Assembly (NCBI RefSeq): GCF_019633745.1
Contig: NZ_CP037968.1
Location: 2,734,789-2,798,788, forward strand
Length of the DNA: 64,000 nt
Direction of reading: 5' to 3'
Source of the DNA: Methanofollis formosanus
Lineage (GTDB): Archaea > Halobacteriota > Methanomicrobia > Methanomicrobiales > Methanofollaceae
Shown here: in pieces, positions 35,837 to 43,839 of the stretch
How positions within the stretch are numbered: position 1 is the stretch's first letter
Layout of the letters: each line of letters begins with the position of its first letter
Program-made: the position numbers and the translations under genes
The notes under the pieces: generated by a model
What the model saw: the letters and a program-made list of their open reading frames with translations, nothing else
Database searches by the model: none
Told to the model about the DNA's origin: nothing

Positions 35837-36960
35837 CAGACCAGCCTCATCAGCACCTCGTCGGCGAGGAGGAGGCCGACCGGCCGCTCGTCGTCGTCGG
35901 TCACCAGGGCGAAGGAGGCCCCGGCCTTCTTCAGGTCGGCGAGGGCGGTCGGGAGCGGGTCGGCAGGGGCGAAGACGAGGGGCGGGGCGGCGATCGCCGC
36001 CATCGTCGACTCGTCGCGGCGACGGGTGTAGGCCTCCCGGCGCCGCACCGTCCCGACCACCCGGTCGCCCTCGGTGACGACCGCGACGCCGACGTCGCCT
36101 TCCATCATCGCCTCGAAGCCCGGCCCGACCGCCGTCTCGCCGGGCACCAGGTACGACCTGAGGAGCGGGAGCATCAGGTCCTGCACCCGGAGACTCTCCA
36201 GGTGCCTGAACTTCCGGTCGGCGTCGACCATCCTGGCGACGACATCCGAGGCCGGGTCCAGGATGAGTTCTTCGGGCCGCCCGACCTGGACGAGGCGGGC
36301 GTCGTGCATCACCCCCACCCGGTCGCCGAGTTTGAAGGCCTCGTCGATGTCGTGGGTGACGAAGACGATGGTCCGGCCGAGCGCCGCCTTGATCTCCTCG
36401 AACTCGTCCTGCAACTGCCGCCGCAGGATCGGGTCGAGGGCGCCGAAGGGCTCGTCCATCAGCACGAGCGGCGGGTCGGTGGCGATGGCGCGGGCGAGGC
36501 CGACGCGTTGCTGCTGCCCACCGGAGAGTTCTCTGGGGTAGCGGGCGGCATAGGTCTCGGGCGGGAGGTCGACGAGGTCGAGGAGGTCGTCGACCCGCCC
36601 CCGCACCCGCGCCGCGTCCCAGCCTTCGAGGGTGGGGAGGAGGCCGACGTTCTCCCCGACGGTCATGTGCGGGAAGAGCCCGACCTCCTGGATCACGTAG
36701 CCGATGCTCCGCCTGAGGGCGACCACTTCGAGGTCTCTCGTGTCGGTGCCGTTGATCCGCACCGTCCCGTCGTCCGGCTCGACGAGGCGGTTGATCATCC
36801 GTAGCGTGGTGGTCTTCCCCGATCCGCTCGCCCCGATGAGGACCAGGAGTTCGCCGCCCTCGATCCCGAGGTCCAGGTCTTCGACGGCGGAGCGCCCGCC
36901 GTAACGTTTGGTGAGCCCGGCGAGGTCGACGGCGTCGACCCGCTCGAAGAGGCGCGTCAT
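35836..36960 (-). CDS. opuCA: OpuC-type osmoprotectant ABC ATPase with CBS domains
   Basis: ATPase of 374 residues: Walker A GASGSGKTT near residue 40, Q-loop VIQEVGLFPHMTV, signature LSGGQQQR and Walker B LVLMDEPFGALDP. The C-terminal ~110 residues form two CBS-type modules (YLVPGETAVGPGFEAMM and PPLVFAPADPLPTALADL). In OpuA/OpuC relatives these modules sense ionic strength or nucleotides and gate transport. The gene lies 16 bases after the binding-protein gene and overlaps the permease start by one base. Confidence 0.92.
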   Translation of the reverse strand: MTRLFERVDAVDLAGLTKRYGGRSAVEDLDLGIEGGELLVLIGASGSGKTTTLRMINRLVEPDDGTVRINGTDTRDLEVVALRRSIGYVIQEVGLFPHMTVGENVGLLPTLEGWDAARVRGRVDDLLDLVDLPPETYAARYPRELSGGQQQRVGLARAIATDPPLVLMDEPFGALDPILRRQLQDEFEEIKAALGRTIVFVTHDIDEAFKLGDRVGVMHDARLVQVGRPEELILDPASDVVARMVDADRKFRHLESLRVQDLMLPLLRSYLVPGETAVGPGFEAMMEGDVGVAVVTEGDRVVGTVRRREAYTRRRDESTMAAIAAPPLVFAPADPLPTALADLKKAGASFALVTDDDERPVGLLLADEVLMRLV

Positions 36961-36976
36961 GAGGGGTGGGTGGGGT

Positions 36977-37873
36977 TCACCCCTGGATCAGCCCTTCCGC
37001 GACGAGATAGTCGCGGGCGATCGCCCGTGCCTCCCGCTTCTCGACATCGAACTCATGGTTGAGCCGCCGCATCGTGTCGGCATCGATGCGGTCTGCGAGC
37101 ACGCTGAGCGCTTCGACCGCCTTCTCGTCGCCGGCGATCTTCTCGTTTGCGAGCAGGATCGCGTGGTACGGCGGGAAGGCCGCCCGGTCGTCCTCCAGGA
37201 CCCGGAGGTCGTAGAGGTCCACCCTGGTGTCGGTGGTGTACGGGGTGATTGCGTCGGCCTCGCCGCTCTTGATCACGTCGTACATCAACGTCGGCGACAT
37301 CGGCTTCGCCTCCTTGAAAGTGAAGTTGTAGACCTTCGCCACCTGCGGCAGGCCGTCCTCGCGTTCGGCAAAGACGTAGTCGGTCACCAGCACCATCTCG
37401 CCGGCATGGGGCGCGAGGTCGGAGACCTTCGTGACGCCCTGCTCCTCGGCCCAGGCCTCGGGCACGGCGATGGTGTAGTCGTCCCTGAACCCGAGGCGCG
37501 AGAGGACGGTGATGTTCTCGGCCTCCAGGCCCTTCACCACGTCGGCGTAGACGACCTCGGGCTCCCAGGTTTCCATGGGCGGGAGTTTGAGGAGTTGTGA
37601 GTAGGCCGTCCCGGTGTACTCGACATAGACGTCCACCTGGTCTTTCTTGATCCCTTCGAAGAGGGAGAGGTCGTTGAGGTTTGCCTTCATCTCGGTCGTG
37701 TACCCGGCGTCCTCCAGGAGGAGGGCGACCATCTCGGCCAGGATGTACTGTTCGTTGAAGGTCTTGGCCCCGACCACCACCGTCTCGCCGCCCATGCCGG
37801 GGATCTCGGTGCACCCGGCGATGCAGAGGGCGGCGACCACGAGGACCGCACCTGCGGTCATCAATCTTTTCAT
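36977..37873 (-). CDS. opuCC: OpuC-type osmoprotectant-binding lipoprotein
   Basis: Binding protein of 298 residues. Signal peptide and lipobox are MKRLMTAGAVLVVAALCIAG followed by Cys21. The ligand domain is of the QAT/OpuAC type: VVVGAKTFNEQYILAEM at the start, VDVYVEYTGTAY and GEADAITPYTTDTR later. It captures a quaternary amine such as glycine betaine or a related solute outside the membrane. First gene of the four-gene operon, with a G-rich ribosome site before ATG 37873. Proposed regulation by osmotic stress follows from the family and the CBS domains of the ATPase, not from a visible operator. Confidence 0.92.
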   Translation of the reverse strand: MKRLMTAGAVLVVAALCIAGCTEIPGMGGETVVVGAKTFNEQYILAEMVALLLEDAGYTTEMKANLNDLSLFEGIKKDQVDVYVEYTGTAYSQLLKLPPMETWEPEVVYADVVKGLEAENITVLSRLGFRDDYTIAVPEAWAEEQGVTKVSDLAPHAGEMVLVTDYVFAEREDGLPQVAKVYNFTFKEAKPMSPTLMYDVIKSGEADAITPYTTDTRVDLYDLRVLEDDRAAFPPYHAILLANEKIAGDEKAVEALSVLADRIDADTMRRLNHEFDVEKREARAIARDYLVAEGLIQG

Positions 37874-37960
37874 TCTCGTCCCCCGGAAGGGAGGTGCCGT
37901 TCATAGATTTTAAATGTTGCCCGGAGGCGGCGGTGGCCGGGGTATGAAAAGAGGATTTCC

Positions 37961-38070
37961 GGGCTTTGTAGAATTTTTCTGGATGGCTATTTCTGCGGGG
38001 GGTTGGCCGCTCCCCGGTCCCCCGCGAAGCACGGTTTTTCCCCCACCGTATTCTCGCGAGGGGTACGACC
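37961..38070 (+). repeat. GGGCTTTGTAGAA repeat, copy 2, with a short core
   Basis: Begins GGGCTTTGTAGAATTTTTCT, then GGGGGGTTGGCCGCTCCCC. It ends near a TCTCGCGAGG at 38052-38061, a variant of the palindromic core. Lies between the OpuC operon and the small ferritin-like gene. Confidence 0.55.
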
Positions 38071-38152
38071 AGGGGTTTCTGCACAGCCCGGTCCCGGGGT
38101 CGTTTGATCGGATCAGACCGGCAATCGGCGGGCGCCGGGCGAAAAAGATTAG

Positions 38153-38160
38153 ATATATAA
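38153..38160 (+). promoter_or_regulatory. TATA box of the small ferritin-like gene
   Basis: ATATATAA, preceded by the purine-rich GAAAAAG, about 37-44 bases before ATG 38197 and followed by a GAGG ribosome site. Confidence 0.55.
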
Positions 38161-38196
38161 GCAACCGCGCCGTCTGGAAGATATGAGGAAAGAAGA

Positions 38197-38505
38197 ATGC
38201 CTGAGTTTGCCAACCCCTTTGCAGGGACTGCGTATGGGAGAAAGTTGACTGACATGGAACTCGTCAGGGCGATCAGGTATATGGTCGCCGCCGAGTACGA
38301 GGCCGTGCAGCTTTACCAGCAACTTGCCGAGTCGGTCGAGAACGACCTGGCCAAAGCGGTCCTCCTGGACATCGCCGAGGAGGAGATCGTGCACGCCGGC
38401 GAGTTCCTCCGTCTGCTCAAGGAACTCTATCCCGAGGAGGAGGCCTTCTATCGGGAGGGCGCCGACGAGGTCGAAGAGTTGATCGAGGGGATGAAGAAGA
38501 AGTAG
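38197..38505 (+). CDS. Small ferritin-like protein (encapsulated-ferritin type)
   Basis: Protein of 102 residues with one two-helix hairpin carrying ligands in AAEYEAVQLYQQLAESV and DIAEEEIVHAGEFLRLL. The half-bundle length and the C-terminal DEVEELIEGMKKK fit the encapsulated ferritin family, which forms dimers to complete a di-iron ferroxidase site. These are often encoded beside encapsulin; no encapsulin gene is in this window. GAGGAAAG lies before ATG 38197 and a strong TATA box upstream. Likely role: iron or oxidative-stress handling. Confidence 0.8.
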   Translation: MPEFANPFAGTAYGRKLTDMELVRAIRYMVAAEYEAVQLYQQLAESVENDLAKAVLLDIAEEEIVHAGEFLRLLKELYPEEEAFYREGADEVEELIEGMKKK

Positions 38506-38629
38506 GGGTCCTGGAGAGAATCTTCTGAACATCTTGAGAGAGCAGGGACAGACCACTCTTTTTCTCCCTGGTTCTCTTTTGTATCGGGATGGTTGAGCGG
38601 GAACACTTTTGAGATGATTTTTGGGTTTT

Positions 38630-38700
38630 GGGCTTTGTAGAATTCCTCTGGTTGGTTCTCTCTGTGGGGGACTGGCCGTCCCCCGCCGCATGATCGTTCC
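38630..38700 (+). repeat. GGGCTTTGTAGAA repeat, copy 3
   Basis: GGGCTTTGTAGAATTCCTCT, then TCTCTCTGTGGGGGACTGGC and CGTCCCCC. It runs directly into the first unit of array B, so the two repeat families meet here. Confidence 0.6.
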
Positions 38701-40092
38701 CGTCATCTCGCGAGAGGACGGGCGGGGAGCGACACGCCGGTGATCCCGCTCCCGTCCTGGTTCTATCTTCGGGGTCATGACGGCGGGACGGCATGACGAT
38801 CAGAACGTGCCGCCCCCTCGTCATCGATCTGTTCTGCCGTCTCGCGAGAGGATGGGCGGAGGACGGCACGCCGGTGATCCCGTTCCCATCCTGGTTCTAT
38901 CTTCGGGGTCGTGCTGACAGGACGGTATGGTGATTAGAATGTGCCGCCCCCTCGTCACCGGATCTGTTCTGCTGTCTCGCGAGAGGATAGGGCGGAGGAC
39001 GGCACGCCGGTGATCCCGCTCCCGTCCTGGTTCTATCTTCGGGGTCATGACGGCGGGACGGCATGACGATCAGAACGTGCCGCCCCCTCGTCATCGATCT
39101 GTTCTGCCGTTTCGCGAAAAGATAAGACGGGGGGCGGCACCACGCGTGATCCTGTTGAATGATGATCGCCTCTTACCGTCCCACTCCAATCTTCGGGGGC
39201 ATGAAAACAGAACGGCGTCATGATCCAAACATGCCGTCCCCTCGTCATCGATCGGTTCTGCCGTTTCGCGAAAGGATAGGGCGGGGACGGCACCACGCGT
39301 GATCCCGCCGAGTAATGATCGGCCGTTTCCCGTCCCGGAGTCAATCTTCGGGGTCATGAAAACAGGACGGCGTGATGATCAAAACGTGCCGCCCCCCGAT
39401 AACCGGATCTGTTCTGTCATCTCGCGAAAAGATAAGACGGGGGACGGCACCACGCGTGATCCTGTTGAATGATGATCGCCTCTTACCGTCCCACCCCAAT
39501 CTTCGTGGGCATGAAAACAGAACGGCGTCATGATCAAACATGCCGCCCCCTGATAACCCGATCTGTTCTGTCATCTCGCGAGAAGATAGGGGGGGCGGCG
39601 AAGAGTGGCGTGCTCCCGCTGAATAGAGATCGGCACTCTCCCGTCCGGGTTCTATCTTCGGGGTCACGGGGACGGGACGGTATGGTGATCAAAACGTGCC
39701 GTCCCCTGATAGCCGGATCTGTTCTGCCTTCTCGCGAAAAGATAGGGCGGGGGCGGCACCATGCGTGATCCCGTTGAATGATGATCGCCTCTTACCGTCC
39801 CACTCCAATCTTCGGGGTCATGAAAACAGAACGGCGTCATGATCCAAACATGCCGCCCCCCGATAACCGGATCTGTTCTGTCGTCTCGCGAGAAGATAGG
39901 GCGGGGAACGGCACGGCGGTGATCCCGCTCCCATGCGGGGTCAATCTTCGGGGTCATGACGGGGGGACGGTATGGTGATCAAAACGTGCCGCCCTCTATC
40001 GCACGATCTGTCCCGCCATCTCGCGAGAGGATAGGCGGGGGGCGGCGATGGAACACGGCCTCCATCGGCTCGCCGGTCTTGAAAAGAGGGAG
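38690..40092 (+). repeat. Tandem array B of palindromic units (forward orientation)
   Basis: Ten units whose centres (TCTCGCGAGA or TTTCGCGAAA) lie at 38706, 38840, 38975, 39110, 39264, 39420, 39574, 39730, 39884 and 40020. Spacings fall in two classes, 134-136 and 154-156 bases. Each unit has module I (GTGCCGCCCCC arm, GATCTGTTCTG, core, GGGGGCGGCAC arm) and module II (ACCGTCCCAC, ATCTTCGGGGTCATGA, GGACGG). The last unit grades into the GATGGAACACGGCCTCC flank. Frames open across units are not kept in register. Confidence 0.88.
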
Positions 40093-40126
40093 AACCGCCG
40101 GCGTCGCCGACGATGCCGTGGTGCGC

Positions 40127-41650
40127 TCAGCCCTGGTGGGTGTAGTGCTCCACTTCGCCGACGGCCTCCAGCCTCCCGTTCTCGTCGAGGACCGAGACCG
40201 CCCCGTGCCCGCCGCAGACATAGCAGCGCCGCCCCTTCTCCGCGAGGGCCTGATCGGTTTCGGCCGCGATCTCCATGAGGGCGTGGCGCTCGCGCCTGGC
40301 CGTTGCGGAGTCGACGTTCACCGAGGTGACCAGGAAGTCGGCGAGCGAACTGTAGGTCTTGCGCTTCTCGGTGAGGCTGCCGAAGTTGATGACGGTGTCG
40401 CTGGTGAAGAGGAGGCCGCAGCTCGGGCAGAAGACGTAGACCAGTCCCTGCACGTGGCCGCCGAACCCTTCCAGCACCTCGAACTCGAGCCCGCCGAAGG
40501 TGAAGCGGTGGAGGACCGGGAAGATCCCGCGAGTCTCGCCGGTCGGGCCGCCGAAGAGGGTGTAGTTCTCCGGCGGGTTGAACCGCGAGAAGAGGTTGAT
40601 GATGGTGGTGTAGACCATTTCAAGGACCGAGCCCTCGACCGGCGAGGCGAAGGCGCGGTTCGAGGTCTCGATGATCGCCGCGGAGGTGGGGTGCATCATG
40701 GCCGGGGCCTCGTAGAACCCGGCGGCGCCGCAGTGGTCGGCGTCGGCGTGGGTGAGCAGGACCCTCCTGAGCCTGGTGCCGTTGCCCAGGCCGTAGTGGT
40801 TGAGCATCCTGATGACGTCTGGGTAGTAGATGCCGTAGCCGGTGTCGATCATCATGCTCTCCTCGGGGGTGTTGAGGAGGTAGACGCTCCCGCCGCCCGG
40901 CAACTGGAAGCAGTAGAGGTCCATTTCGGGGGTGACCGCCACCTGCTGGACGTCGGCGTAGAAGCCGTCGCCGCAGGTCCGCTGCAGGCTTTCGCCGGTC
41001 TGCAGGACGCTGGCAAAGACGGCCCGCGGGTCTTCGCCCCGCGCCCCGAGTTCCTGGACGACGTGGTTGATGTCGTGGAGGAGGCGGAGGAGGAAGCCGT
41101 CGCCGGCCGGGCCGATGATCTCCCTGACCCGCTGCGCGAAGCAGAGGTAGAAGACGGTCTCGTCGAGGGAGCTGCCCGTGGTGTCGTACTCCAGGATCTC
41201 GAGGGGGTAGCGCGACTTGAGGGCGTCGAGGAGGGTTTCGGCCTGCCCGCTCTCCTCCAGGCTGACCGAGACGGTGACGCGGTCCGGGTGGGGGCCGGCG
41301 TCGTCGAAGTCGATGAGGGCGATGTTGGCCCGTGCCTTCGTCGTCAGGTCGAGGAAGGCGGCGAGGGCGCCGGAGGTGTGAGGGAGATGGACGTGGAAAC
41401 GGAGGATGCCGGGGCCGGGGAGGGCGGTCTGGAGGTAGCCGATGGCGGCGAGGCGGTGCCTGATCGCGGCGTGGGCCTCGTTCGGTGCGGTCACCTCGAA
41501 GAATACCGTTCTCGGGTCGATGCGTCGGCTGTACTGGATCCGGTTGATGTTCCCGCCGTGCTCGGTGACGATCGCGGCCGCCTGCTGGAGGGCGCCGGGG
41601 CGGTCGGGCATGCGGGCGATGAAGGAGAACTTCTCTTCCCTGGTCTCCAT
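40127..41650 (-). CDS. ACT-domain / metallo-beta-lactamase fusion protein
   Basis: Protein of 507 residues. Two ACT-type ligand-binding domains come first: FIARMPDRPGALQQAAAIV near residue 10 and RFHVHLPHTSGALAAFLDL near 85. A metallo-beta-lactamase domain follows with LLTHADADHCGAAG near residue 295, the HxDxDH-like metal motif with Asp in place of the first internal His (H-A-D-A-D-H). Conserved acidic and His residues continue in GGHVQGLVYV and SCGLLFTSDT. A C-terminal CYVCGGHG could bind zinc. The layout suggests a hydrolase or oxygen/NO-reductase-like enzyme regulated by an amino acid. The exact substrate is unknown. Confidence 0.8.
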   Translation of the reverse strand: METREEKFSFIARMPDRPGALQQAAAIVTEHGGNINRIQYSRRIDPRTVFFEVTAPNEAHAAIRHRLAAIGYLQTALPGPGILRFHVHLPHTSGALAAFLDLTTKARANIALIDFDDAGPHPDRVTVSVSLEESGQAETLLDALKSRYPLEILEYDTTGSSLDETVFYLCFAQRVREIIGPAGDGFLLRLLHDINHVVQELGARGEDPRAVFASVLQTGESLQRTCGDGFYADVQQVAVTPEMDLYCFQLPGGGSVYLLNTPEESMMIDTGYGIYYPDVIRMLNHYGLGNGTRLRRVLLTHADADHCGAAGFYEAPAMMHPTSAAIIETSNRAFASPVEGSVLEMVYTTIINLFSRFNPPENYTLFGGPTGETRGIFPVLHRFTFGGLEFEVLEGFGGHVQGLVYVFCPSCGLLFTSDTVINFGSLTEKRKTYSSLADFLVTSVNVDSATARRERHALMEIAAETDQALAEKGRRCYVCGGHGAVSVLDENGRLEAVGEVEHYTHQG

Positions 41651-41696
41651 AGTCGGGTATAACTTTTCCGTGAGCGGTATTAAACCTCGTCACGCT

Positions 41697-42434
41697 TCAT
41701 ACCGGCACGAGCACGTAGAGCCCGAATCCCATATATTCGCGCCCGTACCCCGCGAATTCGTCCTGGATCCGGTGGAGGTATTCGCGCACCTCGGCCGCCT
41801 CCTCGTCGTCGGCGTCCGGGTGCTCCTCGAGCCACCCGAGGAGTCCGCCCCAGTTGCCTGACTCGTAGGCGTCCCAGTCGTCGGCGGTGGCGTGGAGGAC
41901 GCCCCGCACCTCGTAGCCAGCGTCCCTCGCGCACCCGAAGATCTCGTACTCGGTGAGGACGTCGGGCCAGGCCCTGGCGAAGTCGGGCGGGACGGCGGCG
42001 TGCTGCCAGCAGCGTTCGCCGACGATGAGGCGTCCCTCCGGTTTGAGCCAGGCGGCCATCGCCTCGAGGGCCGGGGCGAGGCCGCCCCAGATGTGGGTGG
42101 AGCCGATGCAGGCGGCGAGGTCGTAGGCGCGGTCGGGCGTCGCGTCGAGGACGTCGGCGCAGGTGACGGTGAGGCGGTCGGCGTACCCTTCCGCCGCGAT
42201 CTGCTCGACTGCTCGCCGGCAGGCGTATTCCCGCAGGTCGATCCCCCGTCCCCGGATCCCGAAGGCGTCGGCCAGGGTGGTGAGCACCGTGCCGTAGCCG
42301 CACCCGAACTCGATCACCTCCTCGCCCGCCGCGAGGCCCGCCATCGCCCCGGCCCGCCTGAGTTTCTCAGGGGTCGTGGGGTTCATGATGGCCATGTCGC
42401 GGGTGGAGATGGAGATGAGGTCGTAGTAGTCCAT
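41697..42434 (-). CDS. SAM-dependent methyltransferase
   Basis: Class I methyltransferase of 245 residues: motif I is VIEFGCGYGTVLTTLADAFG, a ligand acid follows in GRGIDLREYAC, and motif IV-like YDLAACIGSTHIWGG then LKPEGRLIVGE come next. The C-terminal part (LHATADDWDAYESGNWGG) is shared with uncharacterised family members that act on small molecules. Start at ATG 42434: a TATA-like CTATATCC about 25 bases upstream suggests a leaderless mRNA. The in-frame start at 42491 would lie upstream of that promoter. Confidence 0.82.
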   Translation of the reverse strand: MDYYDLISISTRDMAIMNPTTPEKLRRAGAMAGLAAGEEVIEFGCGYGTVLTTLADAFGIRGRGIDLREYACRRAVEQIAAEGYADRLTVTCADVLDATPDRAYDLAACIGSTHIWGGLAPALEAMAAWLKPEGRLIVGERCWQHAAVPPDFARAWPDVLTEYEIFGCARDAGYEVRGVLHATADDWDAYESGNWGGLLGWLEEHPDADDEEAAEVREYLHRIQDEFAGYGREYMGFGLYVLVPV

Positions 42435-42520
42435 TGGAGAAGAGTGGAGGGCGGTGGGATATAGGGGCATCGGCGTGAGGAGGTGCATCATGAGTGGTGT
42501 GACCTGTCATGAGGGAGGCA

Positions 42521-42556
42521 GATATATATGGACAAATTGTAAATTGGATTTACAAT
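42521..42556 (+). promoter_or_regulatory. TATA box and palindromic operator of the DUF4143 gene
   Basis: GATATATATG at 42521-42530 is the TATA box. ATTGTAAAT and ATTTACAAT separated by TGG form a perfect inverted repeat at 42536-42556 that ends at the base before ATG 42557. Transcription would begin within or at the palindrome, so a bound protein would block initiation. Confidence 0.6.
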
Positions 42557-43765
42557 ATGTCCAACCCCGTGCAGGGGAAGACCCCCATCATCAGGCGGGA
42601 CGCTGAGGAGAAACTCCGGGCCCTTGCCTGTGGATTTCCAGCGGTGTCGGTGATCGGCCCCCGCCAGTCTGGAAAGACGACACTTGTTCGATCGGTATTC
42701 CCGGATCTGCCCTATGTATTACTGGAAGATCCCGACACCCGCGCCTTCGCAGAAGAAGACCCGCGCAGTTTTCTTGCACACTATGAAAAGACCGGCGCAA
42801 TTTTTGATGAGATCCAGCGGGTTCCTGAACTTTTTTCCTATCTCCAGGGCGTTTTAGATTGGCACCAGAGGCCAGGACAGTTCATCCTCACCGGTTCCCA
42901 GAACTTTTTGATGATGGAGCGGATCTCCCAGTCACTTGCCGGTCGGGTCGGGATCATCAAACTCCTCCCGCTCTCAATGAGAGAACTTGCCCATGCCGGA
43001 GTTGAGGTCGAACGGTATGAAGACCTCCTCTATGCCGGCCTCTTTCCCCGCCCCTACAGCAGCGGCATTCACCCGGCAGATTTCTATTCGTCATATATCC
43101 AGACGTACCTTGAACGTGATCTCCGTCTTCTCAGGCAGGTACAGGACCTCTCGGCCTTCCAGAGGTTCATGAAGATGTGTGCCCATCGGTCCGGCCAGGT
43201 GGTAAACTACTCGTCCCTTGCCAACGATTGCGGCATCACCCATAACACGGCGAAAGCGTGGCTATCTCTCCTTGAGACGTCATTGTTGATCACCCTGATC
43301 AGGCCTCACCACAAAAACTTCAACAAGCGGCTTGTGAAAATGCCAAAACTCTACTTTACCGATCCCGGTCTTGCCGCACACCTGGCCGGGATACAGAGTG
43401 CCGACGATCTTTGTTTCCATCCATTAAAGGGGGGGCTCTTTGAATCGCTTGTTATATCCGAGTTCCTGAAGGTCCGGTTTAATCGTGGCAAAGAGTCCAA
43501 TCTCTACTTCTGGCGGGATAAGTCGGGGCATGAGATCGACTGCGTCATCGAATATGGAGGACGGGATCTCGTCCCGGTCGAGATCAAGTCGAGTCGAACG
43601 GCAAGTCCTGACTTCTTCAAAGAGATCACACACTGGAATCGACTCTCCGGCAACACGCCGGACCGATCGTTTGTGGTCTATGGGGGTGACCAGTCCCAGC
43701 GTCGAACGGCAGGGCAGCTGGTCGGGTATCGGGAGATGGACCCGATCGTTTCGTATCTGGTGTGA
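42557..43765 (+). CDS. AAA ATPase with DUF4143 nuclease-like C-terminus
   Basis: ATPase of 402 residues: Walker A GPRQSGKTTLV near residue 36, Walker B AIFDEIQRVPELF, sensor-like ILTGSQNFLM, then a winged-helix part (LANDCGITHNTAKAWLSLLE). The C-terminal DUF4143 has FESLVISEFLK, GHEIDCVIEYGGRDLVPVEIK, the restriction-like E-x-D-x-E-x-K core. Such proteins are widespread in archaea and of uncertain role, perhaps in DNA defence or signalling. ATG 42557 has no ribosome site; translation is probably leaderless. The short mRNA start coincides with the palindrome, which suggests autoregulation. Confidence 0.85.
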   Translation: MSNPVQGKTPIIRRDAEEKLRALACGFPAVSVIGPRQSGKTTLVRSVFPDLPYVLLEDPDTRAFAEEDPRSFLAHYEKTGAIFDEIQRVPELFSYLQGVLDWHQRPGQFILTGSQNFLMMERISQSLAGRVGIIKLLPLSMRELAHAGVEVERYEDLLYAGLFPRPYSSGIHPADFYSSYIQTYLERDLRLLRQVQDLSAFQRFMKMCAHRSGQVVNYSSLANDCGITHNTAKAWLSLLETSLLITLIRPHHKNFNKRLVKMPKLYFTDPGLAAHLAGIQSADDLCFHPLKGGLFESLVISEFLKVRFNRGKESNLYFWRDKSGHEIDCVIEYGGRDLVPVEIKSSRTASPDFFKEITHWNRLSGNTPDRSFVVYGGDQSQRRTAGQLVGYREMDPIVSYLV

Positions 43766-43839
43766 TATATAGCCGGATCGGCACGATAGAAGAAAGAATT
43801 CTGTAAAATCACGAGCCAAAAAAGAGGGAGAGGTCTGAA

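Noticed and set aside
38417-39957. Chains of minus-strand frames across array B encoding similar arginine-rich peptides (for example MTPKIEPGRERDH)
   Set aside because: They result from repeat identity, fall in different frames in successive units, have no consistent start or ribosome site and change length with unit class. Non-coding repeat DNA is the simpler reading.
38690-40092. CRISPR array
   Set aside because: Repeats of 134-156 bases with conserved, not variable, intervening sequence, and no cas genes.
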